A stretch of DNA of 64,000 bases, taken from Anisus vortex (lineage: Eukaryota > Mollusca > Gastropoda > Planorbidae). Below the pieces are notes generated by a model, which was given only the letters and a program-made list of their open reading frames with translations, was not told the DNA's origin and made no database searches. Position 1 is the stretch's first letter; every line of letters begins with the position of its first letter. Location: assembly GCA_949126835.1 (NCBI GenBank), contig CASBPS010000116.1, positions 124,001-188,000 on the forward strand, read 5' to 3'. Made by a program: the position numbers and the translations under genes. Shown here in pieces: positions 55,901-64,000 of the stretch.

Positions 55901-57560
55901 TTTTCTCACAGAACCTGCAAAACAAAGAACAGATGAGACTGACAGGCGGGAAGCCTTAGATCAGGGCCCAACCAGAGTTTTCCTCGGCCATTCTCAACGG
56001 CATCTATATATACATGATTGGGACTTGATCAATTTTGCCAAAGTCCTAACAACTTCTACTGTCGTAAGCACGTAACTGGACATGTAGGGATTCTTCTTCT
56101 TCTATTAGCCAGTCTGCAGAGCTGTTTGCTCTCTTGAAGTGACATGTGGGAGGATACATGGGAGATTATCACTGATCTATAAAATTAATGGATAAGGCAC
56201 GGAGATAGTATTCATGATGCAAAAAGCGCCTGCTATTAGTATATGCTTTCACTTATCAATTAAGTTTTATTTTCTAAACACTGACCAGTATATACATATC
56301 AAGTGACCTTTATTTCATTTTGTATCGTATTGGTCTGTTCTAATTATAGGCGGCTTTTTCCTACTACTCACTTATAAAGATAAGTGAACTATGTCGAAAG
56401 TATATGAAAATTTAAGTGTCCACTTACATTATTTCGTAGAAACAATCTTATAAAGGAGTGTTCTATCTATCTATATATCCGTTTACAGCTTCAAGGCCTT
56501 TTAGCTAAGATCTCCCTTTGATCTCGGAATTGACTAATATTCTATCATTTTTCGCCAGAGGGAACGGTCGGGGCATACACCAGTTTGTGATATGTGTTCA
56601 ATCCTTGTGGGACTAGGAGCTTGCTCAGTTTTCTCCCTGATTCTTCGCTATGGTCGTCTGCACTTGTCTCTAAAGCTTTATCATGAAAGTGATTGTATAG
56701 AGGGCGAAACTAGTTGTTACACGACTGATACTTTGTCCTTCTTGACATAATCGTGATGTTGCCGACCATGCTATAAAAAAAACGCCGAAATATTACTTAA
56801 CTAAAGCAGGCCGAGCGAATTTTGCCACGCGAGGGGCTCAAAAGAGCAATTTGCGCCTCCTATTACAAAAAATAATAATCCGTAAAGAACAACGACATTA
56901 TCTAAAAAAATAAAATCACTAAGGTAAGGCTGTATTATTTGTCAATTTTTATTTGTCTTCACTTTATTATTTGTATTTTAATTAAAGCAATATTGTCAAA
57001 GCTTATCTTAAAATAATCAAATTTATAAACAAATAATCAATTTATGTTGTACACGTAGATGTACGTTTGTGAACATATGTTTATATACAAGTTTGTTTTC
57101 ATTAGTACTCGTTTAGTTATTTCTGTTGAGTGTCAATTATATACAGCATCTCAACTCTGACAGAAATGGAATATTTGTATTTACCCTTTATTCAAAACGA
57201 ACTTCGCTCGGCCATTGACATGCATAATGTTTAAAAATTTGTGAATAGCCTTTTTTAAAAGGATTAAATAAAAAATAAAACTAATATAAAAACAAAGCTT
57301 GAAGACTATAACTCAATAAATGCTGAGTCTAGACTCTATATGGTTTAAGTTTCTATCCTTTTTGTCAAATCTCCCTCTAATAACATGTTTGCTCACGTCT
57401 CCATTATTTACAATTATGATATGACTTCTTTGTTGGTTGATCTTTTAATCATTTCTCTTGCAGTTGTAAATGTATTCTAGCGAGTAATTTATTCGTCAGT
57501 AGTTATTAATGGATTCGAAACATAAAAAGGAATTTTCATTTAATACTATCTTGAAATTGC
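55901..57560. other. Unassigned non-coding sequence
   Basis: This 1.6-kb stretch has no long frame. It has a small (ttc)n at 56,093-56,103, a (tcta)n at 56,462-56,478, and an 11-bp inverted pair (56,809 and 57,203). Nothing else is recognisable. Confidence 0.4.
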
Positions 57561-57567
57561 CTGATTA

Positions 57568-57795
57568 TTAAATGATCCGAAGGTTCTGGGTTCCAATCAT
57601 GGTGGAGGCTAGGATTTTTTCCTCGGACTCGAGGGTGTGCCCCTGAGTCTACCCAGCTCTGATGGGTACCTGACACTAGTTGAGGTAAAGTAAAGGTGGC
57701 TGGGCATTGTGCTGGCCCCACATCACTTCGTATGCAGTGAATGTTGTTTTAGTGGCCATATGATCAGTTTGGTCCGAAGAGTACTTTACTTATAT
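57568..57795 (+). mobile_element. SINE copy (53,872 family)
   Basis: It lacks the first part of the tRNA head but has 'ccgaaggttctgggttccaatcatggtggaggctagga', 'ctctgatgggtacctgaca', 'gtaaagtaaaggtggctgggcattgtgctggcc' and 'gatcagtttggtccgaagagtactttactta'. Confidence 0.82.
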
Positions 57796-57829
57796 TAAAT
57801 AAAAAAAGAATACATAGACTTTTACAATA

Positions 57830-58447
57830 GTACTAAATTATTAAAATGTATATATTAGATAACATTTACTACATAGGCTTTTGCAGACAAACAAACATAT
57901 TAAATTGCACATAGACTTAGTTAATGACATATATATATATTTTTTAGGTGATTATATACATTTCCGGTTACTTAAATCTAAATTTAAAACATCTGGAGTA
58001 ACTTCAGAGTATAATCAAGGGAGATAAACGGCCTATTTATGTAGTAGGTTAATATTATTTTTAAATTTATTGTTTACTTAACAATTTGAACTTTAATAAA
58101 ATATGTATCGTAGAAGACTGTATTACTACTCATGAATGTGATAAAAACATAAAATAAACAATTGATCAATTATCATTTTTACATTTAAGAATAATGTGTA
58201 AATACCTTTCAAGCTACTAGCTTGTTTTCATTAGAAACCATTTACTCATTTAATTGCGAGGCATATAGAATAAATGATAATAATTTTTGAACAGCCTTAA
58301 GTCTTTTAATTAGGGCTCTAAGAAGGAAAAAAAAAAGAATGGTTAAACGGTAATAACTTTAATTATATTTTGTATATATATTGTTAATGTAAATGTAACT
58401 ATGCAGTAAAGTTATTTAAAAAAAAGACTGTAAGAAAAGAAAAGAGG
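57830..58447 (-). repeat. Repeat R copy, reversed, left part
   Basis: In reverse order it shows 'acatctggagtaacttcagagtataatcaagggagata', 'aagctactagcttgttttcatt', and 'aagtcttttaattagggctctaag'. It is cut at 58,455 by a hAT transposon and resumes at 60,374. Confidence 0.7.
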
Positions 58448-58455
58448 GCCTAGAG

Positions 58456-60365
58456 CAGCGTTGGCGAACCTATGGCACGCGTGCCACAGCTGGCACACAG
58501 AACCATTTCTGTGGGCACGCGGGCATATACAAAATATGGAACAGCTTAGTTATGACCACACCGCTAGGGCTGGGATCCTCGATTTAAAAAGGCAATTTCG
58601 TCGGATCGACGATGAGCCACTATTCTTTTTATTTTACTTTTAAACAAAACACACTCGATATGCTTGGATGAAAGCACAGATGTAAATAATAATGCAAGGC
58701 TTGTGGTAATTTTGCGTTATGCAGTTGGTGACATTATGAGAGAAGAGCTGGTGAAATTGTTATCTTTGTGTGAAAGAAAACAAGGGATAGATATCCACAA
58801 TGCTGTTACGGAAGCGTTTTTGGCACAATATATAAAACCAGAAAAAGTTGTTTCAGTTACTGTTGACGGGGCACCTTGCATGGTGGGGGAGGCATCTGGT
58901 TTCATACAGTTCTTTAATAATGAAGCCAAACAAAGAGTCTTTCAGTTTCACTGTAAGCTTATTACACACAAAGAAGCTCTTTGTACTAGGGATAGAAAAT
59001 AGATGATATCCTCAAAGATGTCTCAAAAATGGTCAATTACATCATGTTTCGTGCTCTTCATTGTCGACAATTTCACTCACTTCTTGATGAGGTCAAGGCC
59101 CTGTCTAATACTCTAGTCATGTACAATAATGTCAGATGGCTGAGCAGAGGACGAGTATTGGAGAATTTTTTTAAATGATTGGATGAAATTAGGCTGTTTA
59201 TTATTTTAAAAAAAGGCAGGGTTATAAACATCTCAATGATATAGTCTGGCTTACCTACCTTATGTTGTTGTTTTTTTTACAGATTTTACATCACACTTCA
59301 ATGAACTGAATAAAAAACTGCTAGGTTCAGGATAAACATCAGAAATGATGTCTTGTGATTGTACAACATTTAAAAGAAAAATGCATGTTTTTAAAAGAGA
59401 CATACAACGTGGGCAGCTAAAATATTTTTAAAATTAAACATGCATTTACAGAATTCTATAATATTTACCAACAAACCTACAAGCCATCAGGAAATCTACA
59501 ATGAATTTTCTAGCATTGTAGCAGCTGCAAAGGAGAATTTCAGTAATAGATTTGTAAAGTTCCGCAAGACGGAGACAACCCACTGTTTTCTTACTTCTTA
59601 CTTCGCTATTTTAAAGCCAAATTTGAAGAACTTGATCTTTCCTGCGTATTGTAGTTAGAGTTAGGAAATCTGGAAATGGCGCTTTTGGAATTTTAAGAAA
59701 TCTCTATCTGAAAAAAATAAATTATATCATCTGCGTGAAACACTTGAGAAGATAAAGAGTGTGAACGTATGGCAAAGGAAAGTACAGTTGGTGGCTCTGA
59801 TGATGAAATCCTTAAAGTGTGGAGTTTTCTGCCAAATAATTTCAAGTCGATGAAAGCACTTAGAACTGCACTTCTTACTTTGTTTGGGTCATCTTATGCT
59901 TGTGAACAGTTATTTTCAACTTGAAATTATGTCAAATCTGATAGCAGAAACAGACTGACAGATGACCCGACTGCTGCATATCTCGCTCTTAAAGTTACGG
60001 AGAATGAGCAAAGGCTTGACAAATTATCAGCATGCACACAACAGCAAAAATCACATTAACTATGCAAAATCATGCCAAATGCATTCAGTTAACTGTAATT
60101 GTAATGTATTAATAATGTTTTCATTTACTTCAGTTCGTTTTTATATATAAAAGACTGTTTGTATCCGTCAAAGATCTGTTAATTTGTTATTCTTTTTGGA
60201 CAAAAGATGTCAATTAGTACGAACAACTGTATGAGCTGTTTGTTTTCTTTCTGAAGTAAAACCTTAGTATTTTGTTTTTAATTGCTGTGTTGGCACGTTA
60301 AAAGAAATAAGTTTGTCTTGTATTGCACTTTAGGCACGCGGCCTCAAAAACGTTCGCCATCACTG
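58456..60365 (+). mobile_element. hAT transposon with broken transposase
   Basis: The ends cagcgttggcgaac and, reversed, cagtgatggcgaac form terminal inverted repeats (about 30 bp, imperfect, with 'ggcacgcg' inside). The 8-bp duplication gcctagag is at 58,448-58,455 and 60,366-60,373. It is 1,910 bp long and carries one transposase remnant, so it is a once-autonomous copy. It landed in the 'cctctaggccctc' part of a reversed repeat R. Confidence 0.95.
58661..60060 (+). pseudogene. hAT transposase remnant
   Basis: The family resembles transposases related to the vertebrate ZBED5/SCAND3-like proteins. The catalytic-domain start is D-E-S-T-D-V (58,665), then T-V-D-G-A-P-C-M-V-G (about 58,860) and H-C-K-L-I-T-H-K-E-A-L-C. 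The frame shifts near 59,000 and continues with V-R-W-L-S-R-G-R-V-L-E-N-F (about 59,130). The end, at about 59,820-60,000, has the dimerisation (hATC) motif F-G-S-S-Y-A-C-E-Q-L-F-S-T followed by a TGA where most family members have an M, then S-R-N-R-L-T-D-D. The N-terminal BED zinc finger is not seen. At least two shifts and several stops make it inactive. Confidence 0.88.
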
Positions 60366-60373
60366 GCCTAGAG

Positions 60374-60540
60374 GGTGAAAGTTTTTAACCTTTTCGACTA
60401 ACTAAACTAAAATAACATAGATTGGATCACAGTATCCTCTTTCACCCTTTTCGGAATAAGCCGTTAAGAGACAAATTTAATCTTAAAATGAAATTTCCAC
60501 ACATAATTGTGTTTACTATAAGGCTTAAATTATGTGTTGA
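60374..60540 (-). repeat. Repeat R copy, reversed, right part
   Basis: It has 'accttttcgactaa', 'cctctttcacccttttcggaataagccgttaagag' and 'aaatttccacacataattgtg', the reverse of the R middle section. It continues the 58,447 break. Confidence 0.7.
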
Positions 60541-60689
60541 AAGCAGCAGTATAGGCTGTAAAACCACACTTTATGAATAGTATAATGGAATTTAGTTTAG
60601 ATACGTTTCGGTCTGGATTTCAGAACTGTAATTCAGTCATTTGGTACTGAATGAGTCACCAACAGTCATCTGGACTCACAATCGTCGGA

Positions 60690-61335
60690 ATTTTACGTCT
60701 TTAGAGACGATCCATTTCCCTTGCAGGCCTTCGTGTGGCTAAAGAGGCCAATCCTGGAAGTACAGGCACGGTCACACTGGCTGCAGATGAATGCAGCGGA
60801 GGGGACCACATTTTTCTCCACCTTCTTTGATTCCAGCCCTTCGGGTGGGCCTATCCTGCGCAATGACCTCCCAACTGTTTGGGTCAATTTGGAGGTGCTA
60901 CATATCTCTTTTAAAGACATCCACAAATCTAAGTTTTTGTCCCGAAGCTAACGTCCCATTAAGGATGTCCTGTGGAAGTCGACCCTGTGTCATTCGGTGT
61001 ACATGACCTAGCCAGCTGAGACGTCTGTTACTGAGAGTAATACGGGTGTCTTGACACTCTGCTCTTAGTAGGACCTCTGCATTTGAAACCCTGTCCTGCC
61101 ATCTTATATCTAAAATGCGTCTGAGACACCTGAGGTGGAAGGTGTTGAATTTTATCTACTGCCAGGAAAACGTGCTCCATGTCTCACTGCTGTACAGCAG
61201 GGTACTCAGAATGCATGTTCGGTAAACTAATGACTTAGTGGACCGTGTAATCAGTGGGTTTATCCAGACTCGTTGTTTTAATCTTGCCATAGTGCCCGTG
61301 TCTTTAGCTATTCTACTATTGATCTACCAATCTAG
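60690..61335 (-). pseudogene. RTE-type LINE 3' fragment, minus strand
   Basis: It is related to LINE-C. On the minus strand: R-L-K-Q-R-V-W (about 61,285), L-L-Y-S-S-E-T-W (61,190), L-R-R-I-L-D-I-R-W-Q-D-R-V-S-N-A-E-V-L (61,070-61,130), L-S-W-L-G-H-V-H-R-M (61,010), then after frame breaks the C-terminal finger C-S-Q-C-D-R-A-C-T-S-R-I-G-L-F-S-H (60,730-60,790). Internal stops and shifts are plentiful, so it is much older than LINE-C. Confidence 0.85.
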
Positions 61336-61586
61336 AAGCTGCACGATCGACAAATATTAGCAACGAAGATGTTGTTACAAGAACAACAAGAAGTAATTAT
61401 ATGCGTCATAAACGTGTATTAATTGTGTATAGGCGAACATTTTAAACGTTTTTTCTGTTTTTGCAATTGTACAAAGAGTTGGATGCGCTGAACAAACGTG
61501 TTACTGAACTTCGTGATAAGCTCACAACATTTTTAAAATCAGAAAGCAGAACCGAAATATGTTTTTGAGATTAATCACTATCCTTT

Positions 61587-61690
61587 AAAGTAAAGGCGGA
61601 CTGACAGTGTGCTGGCCATACATCCCCTAGTATGCAGTGGCGACATAAACTCTTAAACTTCGCTCACTGTCCTATGACCATATTTACGTT
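61587..61690 (+). mobile_element. SINE fragment (53,872 family)
   Basis: 'aaagtaaaggcggactgacagtgtgctggccatacatcccctagtatgcagtgg' matches the SINE body. Head and tail are missing. Confidence 0.7.
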
Positions 61691-61974
61691 ACAATTAATA
61701 ACAGTATCATTATACTTTTATAAGGTAGCGACCAATACTTATTTCATAGTAAAACAAGTGCTTTTTTGTGTCTGTACGCATCGGTACAGCGTACCGGCAC
61801 ATTTTTCAATGTGGTTAAATAAGTATTAATTTTCTTGTATTTTAACGTTTATTATTAATTTATTATATTATTAATTTGTTAAAATTGAATTATTTTTAAT
61901 TTGCGATCAATAAGAATCAAAATATAAAATGCAAAAAAAGCCTTTAAAGTCAGGCAATCCATCAGTGAGTACCT

Positions 61975-62075
61975 TTTTTTTTTTTTTTTTTTTACCGAAA
62001 AAGCACTGAGTAAAACAAAAATCAAACATCTACACAGCTCTCATAACACACACACACACACACACACACAAACAC
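61975..62075. repeat. T-run and (CA)n microsatellites
   Basis: A run of about 19 T (61,975-61,993) and an AC/CA run of about 11 repeats (62,048-62,070). Confidence 0.95.
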
Positions 62076-62309
62076 TATTTGCCAGAACTAAGTGGATGAA
62101 ACACTAAGGCACCATAGATTTCAGTGATACATTTATAAACCTACATAACAGAAACATTAAACCTCAAGTCACATCACACTCATCAACATCCCCTGACACC
62201 AAAACGAAAACCCACAGTTAATAACAATAACAGAATACAACAAACAATCTGGACCAACTATCTGCGACTTTTTTCAATCATTTCTACAGTCTAAACTCTA
62301 ACCGCTCCT

Positions 62310-62352
62310 TTACCAGCTCTATGATCAGTTTGGTCCGAAGGGCACTTTCCTT
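62310..62352 (+). mobile_element. SINE tail fragment (53,872 family)
   Basis: 'ctatgatcagtttggtccgaagggcactt' matches the last part of the SINE body. Confidence 0.55.
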
Positions 62353-62359
62353 TTTACAT

Positions 62360-62605
62360 TGTCTAAACAGAATTTCCCCTGTCAATCTCTCAGTCGGCCA
62401 CCTTCTACAGTGCCTTGGAGGGTGATTTTTGGCAAGTTCTTAGGCCGCAACACATGGCCGACCCATGTCGGCTTGCGCCGCTTGATTGTTGCCTTAATGG
62501 TTTCTTGACGGCCCTCAACTGAGGGTTTTCTATCCTAGATATACTCATCAGTCCTATGTTATAGGTAGAAAGATTGATATAAATTGTTCTCATGCATTTT
62601 TTTTT
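62360..62605 (-). pseudogene. RTE-type LINE 3' fragment (LINE-E family)
   Basis: It aligns with 51,230-51,560: 'gcaacacatggccgacccatgtcggcttgcgccgc', 'ttgttgccttaatggtttcttga', 'agtcctatgtt', and 'ttctcatgcattttttt'. On the minus strand it encodes the end of the LINE ORF with breaks. Confidence 0.75.
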
Positions 62606-63225
62606 CTCTTCGTTAACGGCTTTTGACCTATCTATTCATCAGCATTGGTATTATTCAAGTAAGAAATAAACATTTGTGTGGGTATCTTATGACCTCGTGA
62701 ACTTCTTTATTTATTAACCTCATTGCTTGTAAATTTTAGAAGGCACCTGTTCATACAGTTAATGGATGGGTTAATACATGGACGATCACTCCAAGAGTAC
62801 ACACGGAACCACGATGCTCCTCGAGTTCGTCTTAACAATGATGGGGTAGAGGCCTGGTCACGCCAAATTCTTCCCTAAACAGGTCTAGGCATAGAAGTCA
62901 ACAACAACCAAAGTTTGACTGAAACTGTTTACAGCATCCTGGAAAAACTAACGTGATGGTAGGGGTAATATTTAAAAGTGAGCATTAAAGCTTAAAGTAA
63001 ACACAATTGAAATAATCAGTGCAATTTTAGCCACTTGAGAAAAGAACTAAAGATACAACATGAAATTATAATAAATAAGAAATAAATATTTTTAAAATGT
63101 TATTGTATGTTAAATGACTAAGGGGCCATAATTATATTACATACTCACATTGCGGGTAGGGGAGTGTGGGGATAAAGATGTTGTGTACGGAGTTGTGTGG
63201 GTGGGGAATGGGGAAGAGGTACATC
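62606..63225. other. Unassigned sequence
   Basis: No gene is seen. A 150-bp part at 62,740-62,900 is less AT-rich and may be a decayed mobile element, but I find no motif to support that. Confidence 0.35.
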
Positions 63226-63226
63226 G

Positions 63227-63388
63227 CAGTCAGAAGACTTATTCAACAGAATTATTTTCTTAAGGGCAGACAGCGATATGAAAAATTATTTGATGGAAAG
63301 TACAGCTCAGTCAGAAGACTTATTGAACAGAATTATTTTCTTAAGGGCAGACAGAGTTATAAAAAATGCTTTGATGGAAAGTAGGGCG
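63227..63388 (+). repeat. 81-bp tandem duplication, open in two frames
   Basis: Two copies begin 'cagtcagaagacttatt' at 63,227 and 63,308. The period is 27 codons, so two frames stay open: one gives V-R-R-L-I-x-Q-N-Y-F-L-K-G-R-Q twice (63,166-63,384), the other D-L-x-N-R-I-I-F-L-R-A-D twice (63,197-63,475). Whether it is coding is not decided by the sequence. The differences are few and fall in both frames. Confidence 0.75.
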
Positions 63389-63475
63389 AGAAAATATGTC
63401 GGTTATTTTTACTTAACTGTGATTGGTTTCAAAAAGACATTCAAGACTGAATATTTAGAGACTGACGTGAAATAA

Positions 63476-64000
63476 TAAAATATACTTGTAGTGGGCATTT
63501 TTAATTAAAGACTAAACATTCCTACTCATTACAAAAACATTTCTAGATCTTTTTGATTTAAATTTAATTTCTAAATCTAGTTTAGATTTCTCTTTCGTTT
63601 ATTTTTATTCATTGATTAATTTTCTATATAATTTCTTAAAACAAATGTCAACTTCAACTAACCAGATATTTAAAAAAAATGTAAATAATTAAACAAATTA
63701 CTACTAGATATAATTTTAAAAATATGTGTTTTTAAACATGGTTGGGGGAGGGGCGATAGAGAAGGTCCAGAAAATGTGCCGGGTGCACCAGAAAGTTAAA
63801 ACTGGCGTACAATGAGAACTTTGCATCTTAAAAACATTAGATTTGTGTATTCTAGCATCAAGTCAAATAAGGTTTTAACAAGCTTAAATGTGTACAATAT
63901 TGTTATGGGATGCTTTAAGATATTATACGTGCATATTAAACCAAGTTTAAATTTGCTAAATTTTATTTTTTTACATATTGGGATTCAACATTCAACAAAC
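63476..64000. other. Unassigned AT-rich sequence
   Basis: No frame above 60 codons and no repeat that I can tie to others in the window. A short G-rich patch is at 63,742-63,757. Confidence 0.4.

Noticed and set aside
63742..63757. G-quadruplex motif
   Set aside because: The G-rich patch is too short to give four G-tracts; the G-runs at 35,378 and 45,742 are homopolymer-like and common in such genomes.

Overview
The window is AT-rich, intron-free repeat DNA from an animal genome. The transposon types suggest a mollusc, probably a heterobranch/pulmonate gastropod: an I/Nimb-type LINE with RNase H, RTE-type LINEs with a C-terminal zinc finger, an L2-like LINE, hAT transposons, tRNA-headed SINEs, and a dispersed repeat carrying the phrase 'tatctcccttgattacattt'. 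The taxon is an inference from these families; no rRNA, tRNA or host protein-coding gene is visible that could fix it. I see no convincing host gene. Almost every open frame is satellite sequence or a transposon remnant.

Region 1 (1 to about 19,310) is a complex satellite with units of about 1.3 to 2.1 kb. It enters the window from the left and ends inside a dispersed repeat. There are two unit types (L and S, here). An L-S-S triplet of about 5.65 kb is repeated twice almost without change (5,404-11,050 and 11,051-16,704). Nearly every unit has the same promoter-like block: two TGACGTCA (CRE) palindromes (one in two units), then a TATA-like box 50-70 bp downstream. It then has a hairpin of varying sequence and, in S units, a 19-bp minisatellite whose two variants alternate in pairs. 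Twenty exact CRE palindromes occur here against one noticed in the other 45 kb.

Region 2 (19,310-39,700) is layered transposons. A Jockey/CR1-like LINE (called LINE-A here) was split by a Ty3/gypsy-type LTR element (22,839-33,984, minus strand, 452-bp LTRs, 5-bp target duplication). That element's gag was later split by an I/Nimb-type LINE (LINE-B, 27,485-31,304). The LTR element has gag, protease and integrase but no reverse transcriptase. Downstream lie a 153-bp near-perfect palindrome, a SINE, and a dispersed repeat ('R') that received an RTE-type LINE (LINE-C) with a 12-bp target duplication and in which a single C-rich motif expanded into a 33-bp minisatellite.

Region 3 (39,700-49,160) holds a second, unrelated 33-bp minisatellite (about 56 units), an L2-like LINE fragment on the minus strand, and further R copies.

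Region 4 (49,160-52,620) is a four-level nest: LINE-A holds a twin-primed RTE LINE (LINE-D), which holds a hAT-type element with 16-bp terminal inverted repeats and an 8-bp target duplication, which holds another RTE LINE (LINE-E).

Region 5 (52,620-64,000) has LINE and SINE fragments, a degenerate L1/Tx1-like LINE, a complete but broken hAT transposon (58,456-60,365) inserted in an R copy, two more RTE-type fragments, and an 81-bp in-frame duplication near the right end. The elements do not form a pathway; what links them is insertion order, which can be read at base resolution in several places.
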